In this document: positions 1 through 12,920 of the stretch, piece after piece
How the letters are laid out: every line of letters begins with the position of its first letter
How positions within the stretch are numbered: the stretch's first letter is position 1
Assembly: GCA_018881555.1 (NCBI GenBank)
Contig: JACAXG010000007.1
Location: forward strand, 1,812,643 to 1,876,642
Origin: Amblyornis subalaris
Lineage: Eukaryota > Chordata > Aves > Passeriformes > Ptilonorhynchidae
Length of the DNA stretch: 64,000 bases
Direction: 5' to 3'
Notes under the pieces: generated by a model
What the model was told of the DNA's origin: nothing
The model's database searches: none
Seen by the model: the letters and a program-made list of their open reading frames with translations, nothing else
Translations under genes and position numbers: made by a program

Positions 1-2025
1 CTAAGTAAATGGCTTTATTTCTGCTAAAGCTTGAACTGTTTAAGTCATGGCACCCCCCACCAACACCTCCTGACATGCCAGACTCTCTTCTTGAATCACC
101 ACAGAGCTTGTTTCTGCCTCTCGCAGCAAGAAAAATCTAAGGTGTTCCTGTTCTTTTCCTTATGCCTTATTCCTTATGTGCAGGTGCACATTATTTTTCC
201 ACATAAAGAACTGAAAGCCTCAAACCTAATGGTTTTGATACTGAGATACTTTGGTGACATTGCAAATCCCTCAGATGGGATTTGAGAGCTTGGTACCAAG
301 CACCATACGCAGGCANTGTTAAATGGGAGTTGCAGCTAAGAAGATAAAAATAAAAAGGATAGAAAGATGAAAAGATGAGGAAAAGAATAGGAGTTTTCTC
401 TCAATACAGAGAAGCAATTGACCCCCAGTAAGANTGGCCAAGATTTTCAGAAAACAAGTAGGAATGTGAGGGAGAAATCTGGAATGCCCAAACTGCAGAC
501 AAAGGGACCTTCTTTTTGGGGATGCTNATTCTCCATGTTTCCCAGAAAATCAACGCCCATTAAATTGTCTCCAAATGAACAAGGCCCTCTGGAGGAAGCT
601 GAAATCATTCCTTACTTCTGACAGCCTTGCCCTGAGTAATTTGCTCCTGGAAACACAAACCCCCTTGCAATGTTCAGGCACTGAACTTTCATCCTCCAAG
701 TGTGCAGCCAGTTGCTTAACCACGGACTATCCCTCATCCCTGCCATAAAACAGTCCACGGCAGGAAATCAAAGTCGAGTTCATTTTTTTCCCCCCTTAAT
801 TCCAGAGTGCCCAAAGTGTTGCTGTACAGCTGCAAAAAACTTAAATTTGATCCTGGGCTGCCTTTTTTCTGTAACCACAGAGCCACAAGATTGAAGAGTT
901 GCTTCTCAGCTCAGCCACAACATAGCGGAAACTAAAGAGTGAGCGAATGTAGGAATGCTTTAAATAGATTGTGCTTGTATTTTTAGGGATGGGTGTCCAT
1001 AACTCTCCGGGTAAGAACTAACAGAATCTCAGAGCATCATTGCTTTCTGTTTGTCTTGTGTATGATGCCCTGGAGCTGCCTATAAAGCTTCAGTTTTAAA
1101 ATCAAATGGTGCTTAAAGCGACGTGGAAAGAGATGAGTCATAAAAGGTGGATGTGTTTGTAGGAAAAGAGCCTTTCCAGAGTATTTAATCATTTCTGTCG
1201 AGTGGTTCCCCAGCATCCAGTGGTCTGGGGAGTTCTGCAAGAGGAAGCTGACAGAAATCTGTTTATGGCTTTTGCAATGAAGCTGTGGCACTGGGCTGTA
1301 AAAACAAGTCACAGGGAGCAAGATCAGAAGTCCCTGTGCAGTAAAGTGAGGGTATTCCACATTTCACATCTTCTCCTNAGGATTACTCCGTTGCTGCCAC
1401 TGGAATAAGGAAACAAAAAGTTCCTGGCTGTAGGAGCTTGTCCCTGGAGTTCACCCCGTAAAAACAAAACCAGGGATTTTATTTAATTATTATTGAATTT
1501 ACTACATAGAAATAATTAAACCTAAATAATTAAATCAATTTGATAAAATGCCAATTATTTGATATACGAATTATTAGTATTTAAGAAAACATCTGATTTT
1601 TGCTGGGGTGTGGATGCAGGCCTGGGTGGTGGACGCGTGTTATCGTCAGGGATGTTTGCTTTTTGTTCCCGGAGCTGTTCAGCGCAGGTTGCAGTTGTCG
1701 GCAGCGAACGAGTCCCTCAGAGGTGCCTCTGAGAGCGCGCTCGACAGGCATTTCCACGGGGCTGGGAATGCACGCAGCGTCTGAACGTGCTCCTTGGCTT
1801 CTACATAATAAACCTGAGGAAAAATAACAGCTCTGTGTTACNATAGTAACCTATATTGATATAAGGGAGGGCAGATAGTTCCCTTCGTGAGTGACAGATG
1901 CAGGACACTGGCAGCTTAGCCTTCGTCACACTGCCTGCTTGTGCATATGCCACACTGTGCAATTCTGTCAGCAGAACTTCACATTTAAAAAACAAATATT
2001 TTGGTGCAACTTGGCTGGATTCTGC

Positions 2026-2054
2026 TTTTTTTTTTTTTTTGGGTTTTTTTTTTT
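2026..2054. repeat. Interrupted poly-T tract
   Basis: Fifteen T, then GGG, then eleven T. It could be the reverse complement of a retrotransposed poly-A tail, but no recognisable retrogene or element body adjoins it. It is treated as a simple low-complexity tract. Confidence 0.85.
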
Positions 2055-4158
2055 GAGTTCACATAACTCAAAGCACTGTTTAGGAAAAAAGGAAAACAAA
2101 ACACAGTTTAGACTTACCCATGGCAACTAAAGCTGGCATAAGTATACGTCTATTTTTAAATCATAATACTATGCAGCTCTGCAGCATATGCTCATCTGGT
2201 TAGACACAGTAATAACCATCCAGGCATTGCAACTGGCCTTTAACTCCTGCCCAGCCAAAGAATCCATGAGGGAGTGTAAAGTTTGCCTGTGAGGTTGTAT
2301 AAATGAGAGGGACAGGAGGAGCGGGAGCTGCACCAGCTCTATCTAAATGTTAAATAAAAGTACTGAAAAGAGGTGTTTAGAGGTGATCCATGAGAGGAAA
2401 GATGCTGTGAGCACAAGTCCTTCAGTACATTCGCTGCTTTGAGTCTCAAAGTGCTTCATTTCTTTGCTNTTTTTAGGTTGACATGTTCCATCCAATGCCT
2501 AGGACACCACTGAGCTCCTGGAAAAATAACCCCTTAGAACTGCACCAATATCTGAGTTTGGGGTTTTTTTATTTTACACGGTGAGGAGAGATGAAGGAAA
2601 GAGAAGAGTGTGATTAAAATTGTTGCTCTGGAGGCTTTATCTCCCTGGGATTTGTTGGCCCAGCGTTTTTCAGAAACAATGAGAAAGTGGACTGTAATGT
2701 TAAAAATTTTCTTGACACTGGTCAGCAGTCACTGTGACAAGCAACNCCTGACGCTGCCTTGTGCAAGACACATGTCTAACTATGTTTAACTGTGGGAGGA
2801 GTCGAGGATAAAAGGGAAGGGAATCCCTAAAAACATCGAAACGTGTGTGAGAGGAAGCCCAGTAATTCAACTGGTATAATTAGTGTCACAAATCGTGTCA
2901 AAATAATCAGCTGGAATGAGTGAAGGTTGAAATGTTCAGTAATTCAGGTTCAGAACCTCCAGCTCGTGGCATTGCTTCCTGCTGTCCCAGCATCCTTGTT
3001 TCCATGGAAGGATGCTGAACAGAGAGGTCCCTTTACTGATTTTAAGCAAACAACAGAGGTGCTTGGCTTTTCAAATGAACTTCGTGGATAAGCTGTGCTG
3101 CATTTGTTTTTTGGTGGCCTTTTTTTTAACAGTTAAAAGTCAAAAAGGAAAAAAAATGAAAGGCAGGTCAGAGAGAAAACCACAATAGAAGGAAAAGGTA
3201 AATAAAGACGAGTGCTGCTTAATTCAAGGCCCTGACTTTGTATTATCGTGACATAGCACACCCAGTATTCCACATCAGAGAACTTTTTAATGGATCTTTT
3301 CCGGGTAGCTGCTCCAGTGGATATAACACGGAGAGTTATATTTTAAAGAGGAATTATTTCCTCTTTTTTGTGGTTTTATTTTGAAATTTTGTTTGATTTT
3401 AACATAGTTTTCCTACTTAGATTGTTTTCTGGTTTGTTTTGCCAGCAACAAGCATGAGACACCTTCTTGTCACAGTAAAGACATTGGGTGTATTTGCTTT
3501 TCTAAGCATGAAAAAAGAAAGAAACANGTAGAACTGAATTATAATCAAACAACATCCTCTTTAAACTAGCATGTTAGGTCATAATACAGATATTATTTTA
3601 AGTAATTAAAATTCCTGCCATTTCCAATGTCAGATTCAATTAAACTCAGAGGAACGCAGAAAGTACAAGTTTGTTATGCTATAGTATAGACATTTGCATT
3701 ACAAATTCTGCTTTATAGTTAAGCACACACGACAAAAATTATTACTGTTGTTTATATATGCCGTGAAAAACAGTAATCCTCTTTTTCAAACACTTTTGAA
3801 TTGTTTCTTCCCTTAAAGGGACACAATGAAGTCTTAGTGCTCTGTATTTAAGAAAGTCCAGGCAAAAACAANACCTTGTTCTTATAAATTCATGAATGTT
3901 TAACTTCGTGTACATGAGCATACCCATAGGGTCTGAAGAGACTGCTCATGAATGTAAAAATAACCATGGAGAGATGAGTTTATAGGACAGATCCTTGCCA
4001 TTAAGATAAATTAAGTAATAAAAAAAATAAGATTGGTCAAAGAAGTTCTTGTTAAGATCTCCTCAATCTGAACAAAAACAGCAGGAATGAAATTAAAAAT
4101 AGATTAAGTTTTGAAAGAAGAATAAAGAATTGACTGTTATGGAAATATATGTGAATGC

Positions 4159-4175
4159 ATATATATATATATATA
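4159..4175. repeat. (AT)n microsatellite
   Basis: About eight perfect AT units within an AT-rich neighbourhood. It is short and probably polymorphic in length. Confidence 0.85.
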
Positions 4176-6120
4176 ACTGTAGATATAATTCTAACCTCAG
4201 TCAAGTCAATGACTATATAATAAAAAGCATAATGCTAAAAAAAGTTCAGAGTTAATATCGACTTTATATCTGCTATCAAAACTCTAAAACTAGATTAGAA
4301 TTAATTCTCTCTGTATAGTTAAGAAGCAGAAATATAGTTTGTCTTCCNGGGTGCTGAAGCAGCAGTCTGTTTTATATACCAATACAAAGAAAATTGATAG
4401 GAGGAGGGGGAAGCATTGCTTTTATATCACAATAATTCTCAATAATTGCTGTAATTTTCTGGCTGCCTCGCGAACGCCAATTGAAATCTGTACAGCACAT
4501 GAAACATAATGGAAGGTAATTGAAAATGCACTGCATATCATAATCATTGCTCAAGTTATAAAATTACACGGACAAGTCTATATTTCACTGTAGCGTGTAA
4601 TCTATCAAATGGCAGACAGGCTGCACAATGCAGGTGACTGTGATTCTTTCCAAGGAATTGTTAAAGAACTCCNTGGTTTTATGCAGCAGCAGCCTTTACA
4701 CAGCCCCCCTTCATCGCTGCTGTGTCTGGAGGGGTTTATGCATTACAGAAAATTTGCTGAGCAGTTTAAATTCCAGACAGCACAAGGTAGGCCTGAATGA
4801 CCCTGATGAACAGGTTAAAAATGTCTTCTTCCCATCTCTTATATGGACATAAACTGACCAGAACAATCTGACTTTTATTTTCTGAACCAGGCAATGGATT
4901 ACATCTTACTCATCACTTTAGTGCAGCTAGTGGTATTTNCTCTTTGCTCAAATGTCTTGCTGGTCTGAATAAATGAAACTTTGCCGTGCTCACTGTTTCC
5001 CATCAAACACAGAATATATGTATAAATATAGAATGGATTCTATATTGTCTATTCTATATCCTAATCCTTTATTGTTAAGTAACTGTGAAACTTGGTGTGT
5101 AGTAAAGGCAAACATCAAAGCCAGGGTATGGATGTCCAACAGGAGACTGCTATTTTTGGCAGTGACTGTTGTTTTTGATGCTCATACCAAAATTTAGGTG
5201 ACAAATAAGACAAAATTCCCATAATCACAGGCAGAAATAAAAAGCCATGTCACACAAAATGTCATTCTTTGGGCCGTTCCCAAACATCAAGCTTATAAAA
5301 AATTCCTATCAGGTAGTTTAAAGTCACTGTGCAGTAGTGGTTTCTGAAAAATGAGGATTTTTTAATACTCAAAAGAGCAGAATTTGCAGAGTCATTTTCT
5401 CTGAAAGGGNGAGATTTTTCCAATTGTCATTTTTGGCAGCCTGTTTTTGCTACAGACATTGTAATTGCCTGAAATGGAGTGCCAGAAAGAGACTGATGGG
5501 AGAGTCTCGAGGCAGAAATAATTAGCTCAGAACAAGGCAAGAGTTCCCACACCAATAAAAATTGCTCCTTCTGTTGGAATTACAGAAAACCGTATCCATT
5601 TTTTTGTTAGGGAATCAACTATTCTATTAGTTGTTGTGCTGTTAATTGAACAATTGTAATTGTACAGTTATTGCTGCAGCTTCTTCCCACACAAAATAGT
5701 TGTGAAACAGTTTGCCTTGAGGTGCACTCACTGGTACCANTTCATTTTTTCACTTGGACACGGAAACTCTGAATTTTGGTTGGCATCTGGTGAAATTTGA
5801 AGCCTCCATAGTTTCATTAGTTCCTCAAAAAGATAAAACTAATGAAAAGCATATTTTCTAGCACTCCAAACTGCNTGAGAAACTAGCAGAGAAAAAATAC
5901 TATGGGGAGTTTCGCTTTTTCATATTTTAGAAGTTAAANACTGCCCTTGACTGTAAGGCCAAATAGGAGTTACTGTGTGAGCTTATGGAGCAGGCTCTCA
6001 TAATTAAAACGAGGAGAAACAAAAATAATCTGTAAGAGAAGGTTNAGATTGACTTGTCTGCAGTTTCTGAACAGCAGCCTGGAATGAAGACAGTCCCCAC
6101 TGACGTGCTGGATCTGTGTG

Positions 6121-6223
6121 GATGTGGTGCCTGGGGACACGGTTTAGTGCTGCACTTGGCAGTGCTGGCTTAACAGCTGGACTCCATCCTAGAGGTCTTT
6201 TCCAACCTAAATGATTCTATGAT
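6121..6223 (+). mobile_element. CR1 LINE 3'-end fragment
   Basis: The wording 'ggggacacggtttagtg', then 'cttggcagtgctgg', then 'ggtcttttccaacctaaatg' followed by ATTCTATGAT is the typical 3' tail of avian CR1 retrotransposons. The octamer-like tail marks the 3' end at the right, so the element lies on the plus strand. Only about the last 100 bp survive, as is usual for 5'-truncated CR1 copies. No reverse transcriptase or endonuclease coding sequence is present, so the copy is inactive. The subfamily cannot be fixed by eye. Confidence 0.88.
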
Positions 6224-9200
6224 GCCATATCAGGCATGGAAAAGAGCATCCTTGTCCCAGCGTCCCCTCACAGTTCCCCCATGCTTGCTGGATTGCTGTG
6301 CAGTGCTTGCTGTGCTGCCAGCTGCCCTGCAACACCTCCTGAAATCAAAGACAGCAAGGCAATCCCCAAACTCCTGCGGTGGAGAATTTAATTTGGACTC
6401 ATTGGATCACCTCTTGCTTAAGCATTTGTCTATCCAGGAGGAGCTGGGTCTTGCCTCTTCCACAATCCCTCATGACAAAACCCAAGCCGTCCANTGATTT
6501 CAGCTGGGGCCAAAAGACATGATCATTTTGAAAATCTCCCTTTCNTGCAAGGACTGTGCCTGGCATCAAATCAGATGGAATGGTGTGTATGGGTCAGCTT
6601 TCTGCCATGGACTGGCAACGGATAAACCTGCCCGGAGTGCTGGGTGTGATCCCACCCAGCGTGATGCTCTGAGGAGTCCCTGCTGCAGCAGCCAGCGATT
6701 CATCCTGCTCACAAAGGGGCACACATTTAGCAAAATAATTCCTGGTAAGGCTTGTTTTATCAGAAGCTTCTTGAAAGACCCAGAGGCAAAGGTCTTTGGT
6801 AGGAGAGCCAGTGCTCTTTCAGTGTATTGGAACAGTATCTTTAAAATCCACTGGTGTATAGAGTCTTTGTGAAAGGGGCCAGGCTGATAAAATTTAATCT
6901 ATATGACTTCATAAAAATTAGTACAGACTGAGCAATTCCTTCTGCTCTGCACCTCAACCCTGAACCAAACAGGCATCCTCAGGGTGAGAAAACTGCTCAG
7001 GGCCTGTGCTTTGTTTCTCCCCTAGAAAAGTTCCTTACATAACATTTTCCAATTTCAAGGTGGATTTTTTTATTTATTATGCTATTGTGGATATATAGAG
7101 ACACTTTTTCCGGATGCATAACAGCAGACAGCAAAGCCAAAAGCCAAATGATAGCAGAATGTCTTTACATGTGATGAAGCAGTGGCACACAACCATTTTG
7201 CAGACAGCATTAAAATTTCAGTCATGTCGTGTGACTGAAAAAAAGCAAAGAATTTAAACAGATCCAGAAATGAGCATGATTAAAGACACAGGGGTCTTCT
7301 ATGGTGGAAGCAATTTAAAGTATTAATATTAATTACATTTGGAGAGGAGGAAAAATATAAACCAGAGAATGATATCAAAAAAGTGAGTCATGAACTCCTA
7401 TTTTGCTTAATAGAATACAATTAAATTTAAGGAATTAATTTAGAAGATATATGGAAAATATTTCTTTATAGTATATCACACTATAGTGTATCGCTCCAAT
7501 GTATGTAAACTGGGCAAATATCTTAGCATAGTTAAATGAATTATNTTTAATTTGATGAAGAATGAATGGGTTTCTTACATTAGCTGGGTCAAAACAATAT
7601 TACTCAAGTCTCCAATCACCACATTTCACACACAGAGACTGTTTTCCAAAGTAAAAAGAAATCCAAAACCTAAACCACCAAAAAGTGTTGGTTAGAAAAC
7701 ACACTGGCACATCACTTGTAGGAATCCAGTTCAATAATATGTTCAATAATAAAGTAAGATTTTCTTTCACTTGGATTTAAAATCAAATGCAGAAACTGAA
7801 TATAATTTATAGCAATGTCTCTAAGGAACGTCTTCATAGCTGCATATAGGCCATGCAAAACTTAGAGTGTGGAATACTCCAGATAGTGCAACAGAATATG
7901 TTTATGGCTATCAAACTGAATTTTCCCAAATTTGACTGTGCAGAAATGAGCATTTCCTTTTGGGAGGCTTTAACTGATCATAGAAAGACTTGCAAGCTAA
8001 AAGTTCTGTTCTGCCTCACATTGCCTTGAATTATCCTCTGCAATGGCTTTTGCCTTGAATTATTCTCTGCAATGGCCTTGGCAATGATTGTGCTGAGCTC
8101 CGTTTTCATCAACTGCCTTCTCTGACAGGAATTTTTAACTACAAACTACTGAGGTTCTTGTGGGGTTTCTTCTTTTCAGGGGGCTGTTAGTGTCAAGCCC
8201 AACTCCATGTCATTTTGAAATTACCTTGTTCATCACCCCAAATCCTCTCCTTATGTTTCTTTCTTCGACTCTCATTCATTTCTGCATCTTTAATGACCTC
8301 ATTACTATTTATATTTCAAAGCATATTAAATCTAGATTCCACATGAGAAAAAATTAGAAAAGACAAGCCACCCTCAAATGCGTCTGTGTGAAGAAATTCA
8401 CAGAAACTAATACTACATAGAAACGGTTTGTTACTCAGAAATTAGTGCTCTGTCCTTATTGATTTCTTTGATGTTATTTATAGCCTTGTTAGGAATCAGG
8501 ATTTTAAACAAAATGGTTGATTTTCACTTCAGTGTTTCCTGTGGCAGGATTGTTACTTCAGAATTTAGAGTGCTTACATAGGAATAATTAATCTCCTCCT
8601 GAGCAAAAAGGGAAAGGTGTCTGATAGCCACCTACTTGCTTTTCTCACATCAGGAGTGTCTGGAGTCTGGGATGGCCTCTGTGATAATTATGGACTGCCT
8701 TGNGGCTGTTGTAAATTGGGTTTACCTGCCTGGTTCCTCAGGGACTGTGCACGCAGCAAGAGCAGGAAGAGCTCATCTGTCCAGGGAATTCCCCCATGTT
8801 GGGCAGATCCTTAGGAAATTGGAACGTGCTGGAGTTTCAGGTCTACAAAGCTATGGAAGAAAAAATATCAGCTATTGAAATCCNAGCATATTTTGGCTGA
8901 AAAATAATAACTCTTCTCTGCAAGAATAGATTTAGAGAGTTTTGATTTATCTCAGAATCAAGATTAGAAACTTTCTCCCTTTGAAGCAGGTAGGATGGTG
9001 CTCTTCAAGAGATGGAAGTAACATCACCCAGGGGAAATGGAGATAATCCTTAAAATCCATGATGAAAGTTTGTTTGTCTTGTCAGGTTTGTTTTAATCCA
9101 GATCAGTTTCCTGATCCANTTGAGTGGCCACCACAAATGCTTATGTTAATAAATGCTAATTCAGCTCAGAAATGAGAGCCTAGGGGAGGGACTACTTCAT

Positions 9201-11353
9201 TCAGAAGCNTTTGTTTCCCCGTTATTTTAAAAGTGCTGTCTTTATAAAGCATTGTTGTTCTCATACCGTACATCATTGGTTGATAATTTTTACGGTGGAG
9301 TGGCCTGAAATTAGGAAATTATGTGTAAAACTGTTTTATTTGACAGCAAGAACAGGAGTTACTAGAGATGAGCAAGTCATTCAAGAGATAAGCATCTTTA
9401 ATTAGTCCTGTCTGTATGTTCACAGATAGCCTGTAAATTAATATTCGCGGTGGACTATCATGACCTTTTAATCAATAGATGGCTCGTGAACAAATCTGCT
9501 GTGAATATTTGCTTCTTTACAGCCCAGCTAATACTTGAGTTGTGTAATTGTGATTATCAGATAGGATATTGCACTCTTCCTGTAGTTTAGTGATATTAAT
9601 TAAATTTGTTATCACAAGTATTTGGGGGAAAAAAGCNCATTGGGAGGATAATCTCCCAGGAGAGGTAGCTGGAAAGAAAGGAACAGCAGAGGCTTCTGTT
9701 GTCAAAAGCTGTTTNATGATAGATAGAAAGATAAATGAATACGTTGATTGGTCGACTTTGATTGATCTCAGAGAAATACACAGCTTCTAGTGGAGGTACA
9801 GCTCTTTTTAGGAAATGCTTACACCTCCAGTAAATTTTGGATTCAGCTTTATCTTAGTCATTTCAACAAGAAGTTGTTAAATTGCATAATACAAAGTACA
9901 CAAAGCAGGCAAGGGGACACCATTTACATGTTAACTCCTCTGGGTAAAATGTTTGCCAGGCTNCATCCAGTTGGTAGCATTTCCAGGGACATCTGGGGCT
10001 TTGAAATTGAGTTCAGATGACATGATCCCTAGTTATGTTTCTCGTCTCTCCACGCACACAGAAAGTAAACATATGCAGGTGGTTTCGATGCCACTTATTC
10101 AAATTAGCATCTGAATTTTTGAACAACCTCTTTATCAGAGCTCAAGAGATGATGGGAATCATGTTCTCTTTTTATTCTTTGCAAACATTTCGTAAAGCGT
10201 CTTTGGTACTGCAAGTTATCATCCCAATCAGCAGTGGGAAGTAAATGAGTCTGTTTTGGGGATCCAAGCTGAGAAATAAATGCTCAGTGGCTCGTCTTGC
10301 TTAGTAAATCACCTCTTCTTCTTGGAAGTGTTTATGCTCTTGTACAACCAAAAGACTGAAATGTGAAGTAAAGAAATGTCTGTTATTTGAATTAAATCAA
10401 GATTTTATTCAAAATCTCACAATAACATTTTTTTAATATAATTGGTGCTGTGGTTTTCTTAACAAGATATCTGTTCTTGCCTTCATTTTGTGTTATTCTT
10501 GATATGACATATCTCATTAGATACTATTTCACTGGCAGTGAAGAGAACACTACTTCGAATTCTGAAGCTGCTCCCTTTGTCACTGTTCCTCTTGTGATAT
10601 TAATGGCAGTTAAAAATAACTATTGCTGTTTTCTCTGTTTCCCCTGCATCTCCTCCTGTGTGTGCTGGCTGCACATTTATTAGTGTGTGTGGCAGCCTGT
10701 ATAGGTCTCCTACAGCGGTGAATTCACCGACTGAATATTCCTCTCTTCCAGATAAAAACAGTTCACTGCTGAGTGCGCGGTGGAGATTTTGCTTTCATTA
10801 TTTATGAAAACAATCACACTGGTGTTTTTCCCTCTCTTATCTCCAGTAGAAGGGTAATTTTGTGCTTACAAGCACAGAATAAGCTTGAGTAAATTGAAGT
10901 TGGCTTAAGCAGAACCAAGTCTCCTTTGCTTTGTTGGGAAATCTGGGCAGTGGAGGTTTTCTAGTGCTGAGGTGGCCGAAGGATGATGTCCCAGACTATC
11001 TACACAAACATTTCTAGACTTCAAACTAGGCATGGGATATGTCCGTGTGCTCCTGTCCAGACTGGGATCAGAATCAGCTGTCATCCCCTGCCATGGGTAG
11101 GGAACCACATAAAATTTCACAGCCGGTGGCATCTCCTGAGCAGTCGGGGTTCAGCAGAGATTGCTGCAGGCAAACATTTCTCTGTGTTACCTCCAGAAAC
11201 ACTTCCATAACTGCCAGGGTGCCATTTAGTGACAGATAAACTGACAGCAAGACTCTCTTCACCTCCCAAATCTTACAGCTCCCACAATACTAGCAGTATT
11301 CTAGAATACAGTAGCATACAAAGAAGGTATGAAATGCATGTGAATGAGTGATG
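6224..11353. other. Unique non-coding sequence, no gene seen
   Basis: The longest open frames are 60-117 codons, interrupted by N and without recognisable protein families. The stretch is AT-rich overall, with a small perfect 12-bp palindrome at 7478-7489 (ACAC-TATA-GTGT) and a local 29-bp tandem duplication listed separately. No transposon end is evident between the two flanking CR1 pieces. Confidence 0.7.
8021..8078. repeat. 29-bp tandem duplication (two copies)
   Basis: Two adjacent copies of a unit beginning TTGCCTTGAATTAT and ending CTGCAATGGC differ at only one or two positions. The first copy starts at 8021 and the second at 8050. High identity suggests a recent slippage or duplication event. 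No coding frame is conserved across it. Confidence 0.85.
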
Positions 11354-11546
11354 TGAGGGTGGTGAGGCCCTGGCACAGGCTGCNCAGAGAAGCTGTGGAT
11401 GCTCCATCCCTGGGAGTGTCCTAGGCCAGGTTGGCTGGGGCTCTGAGCAACCTGGTCTAGTGGAAGGTGTCCCTGCCCACGGCAGGGGGTTGCAATGAAT
11501 GGTCTTTAAGGTCCCTTACAACCNAAAGCATTCTGTGATTCCATGA
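11354..11546 (+). mobile_element. CR1 LINE 3'-end fragment
   Basis: The order 'gagggtggtgaggccctgg', 'cacaggctg', 'agagaagctgtggatg', 'ccatccctgg', 'caacctggtctagtggaagg', 'tgtccctgcccacgg', 'ggtctttaaggtccctt' and finally 'attctgtgattccatgat' follows the avian CR1 3' region on the plus strand. About 190 bp remain and the element is 5'-truncated. Several mismatches from the usual wording and two N positions indicate an old, non-autonomous copy. Confidence 0.93.
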
Positions 11547-11889
11547 TAATGTATTTCTGCACGCAGAACTGAAATGCTAAAATGGATGTTGCAAGCCTAG
11601 CTGTAATATGGCACTGTCCAGGAATTTTTGGGAAGGAGGACGTATATCAACTATGAACAGAGCTGTATTGTGACAGGACGGGTGCAGTTCATCAGCTCTC
11701 TTCACGCTGGGGCTGCTTTAACCCCAGAGCAGCTCCAATGATAGCCAGAGGATTCAGTATTCTAAATTGCACAATGCCCTCGGAGTCCTTCTGCAGTTCT
11801 TATTTCAAAAACATTATCATTTATTTTTCTTTTTTTGTGGGCATGCATTAGTGTAGAAAGAGAATATATTTAGAAGCAATGTCTACTTC

Positions 11890-12185
11890 ATTTCGCTGCT
11901 TCAGCCGGTACCGGATGGCCTCGGTGCGCATCCCTCACCCACAGCCGTAGGTGTCTGCAAAATGACTCGAGTATTTCAGTGTGCTCCACCACACCAAAGC
12001 CTGAAGTCACATATTCCCCTCATGTATTTCCCTTCCTCACTTAAAACACCCTTCCTGCAATTCCTCTGCGGCGGGGATGTTTTAATTGATCTCCCGGAGG
12101 CAGATCGCTTCCCGCCGCAGCGGAGGGAGCCCTCCGCGGCACGGGCAGTTCATTAAGCCCTTTAATTCTGCCTGCCTCTGTCCTC
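11890..12185. promoter_or_regulatory. CpG-retaining patch, possible regulatory element
   Basis: About twenty CpG dinucleotides lie in roughly 300 bp, against a nearly CpG-free background. They include GCCGGTACCGG near 11906 and a dense group at 12068-12145 (CGGCGGGG, CCCGCCGCAGCGG, CCGCGGCACGGG). Short AT motifs (TTTAATT) lie at each end. CpG retention suggests an unmethylated or conserved element, but no promoter motif, exon or splice signal can be pointed to. The call is inference from composition only. Confidence 0.35.
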
Positions 12186-12199
12186 GTTTTCGTGGACAG

Positions 12200-12232
<33 letters not shown>

Positions 12233-12243
12233 GGAAAAAAAAG
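12200..12243. repeat. (AAAAG)n / poly-A simple repeat
   Basis: An A tract of about thirteen bases runs into four or five AAAAG-type units and ends with a second A run. It could be the decayed poly-A tail of a retrocopy on the plus strand, but nothing recognisable precedes it except the CpG-rich patch. Confidence 0.9.
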
Positions 12244-12300
12244 ATTGTTTCTCTATTGTCCAGGTGTAGCCTTCATGTTAGTCATAAATAATACGAACAC

Positions 12301-12389
12301 TGCATACATATATATCTGTGTATATAGCTATGAATGCAAATATATATAAACTCATATAATACACACACACACACACACATATAATATAA
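12301..12389. repeat. Compound AT/CA microsatellite
   Basis: ATATAT and TGTATATA words lead into a nearly perfect (AC)n run at 12361-12379, followed by more AT. This is an alternating purine-pyrimidine stretch and a likely length-polymorphic marker. Confidence 0.9.
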
Positions 12390-12390
12390 A

Positions 12391-12445
12391 TTCCATAATA
12401 TATATAAACTCCTTAATATTTATAAACTCCTTAATATATATAAAC
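12391..12445. repeat. 18-19 bp AT-rich minisatellite, three units
   Basis: Three head-to-tail units of the form TCCTTAATATATATAAAC start at 12391, 12410 and 12428, with a partial fourth beginning at 12446. The first unit carries CATAAT in place of CTTAAT and is one base longer. The second has TTT in place of TAT. The array directly adjoins the CA microsatellite, so the cluster probably grew by local slippage. Confidence 0.88.
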
Positions 12446-12920
12446 TTCCTAATCCCATGCACTACCAAAAATTTATANGATTTGGAGATGGAAGCACCCA
12501 AACCGTTCTGGTGACACAGACTGCGGCTGAAAAAGACCATGCTGCAATTAAAATGGGGTGGTCTCCAAAAAGAAAGCTGTATTAATCTTCTACAGAGACT
12601 GAATGTATAAACATTAGGCAGAGAGGGAAAATGCTCTGCATGCTGAAGTGGCTCAAGTTTATGTGAGAAATTTTAATTAGAGAGCAAATCCAATGTTTCA
12701 GTAGGCTGCAACTGCAATTTTAGAATTTTCTTGCTTCAGCAATTCCAAATTTAGCCCTGAAGACATCCAGTTTCTCTATAATAAGCTGATGTGAAAGTTA
12801 ACAATGAATACACGTAGTAAAGCCACAGAGCATCTAGGAACAGAGCTAACAGCATTTCTCCAAAGCACTCCAAACCCGTCTCGCATTCTCCTCAGCTTTC
12901 TCCATCTGTATGGGACAGCT

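Larger units (their letters stand above)
1..6120. other. AT-rich unique non-coding sequence, no gene seen
   Basis: No open frame here exceeds about 110 codons, and none has a recognisable domain or a convincing start. The stretch around 1470-1590 is very AT-rich with several TAATT/AATTA words. 3530-3740 and 4130-4330 are similar. The only simple repeats are the T tracts at 2026-2054 and the AT run at 4159-4175, listed separately. It is read as intergenic or intronic DNA. An ancient, heavily decayed repeat could be hidden in it, because I can recognise only well-preserved families by eye. Confidence 0.7.

Noticed and set aside
7478..7489. 12-bp perfect palindrome ACAC-TATA-GTGT
   Set aside because: Expected by chance in AT-rich DNA of this length. 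No neighbouring structure supports a function.
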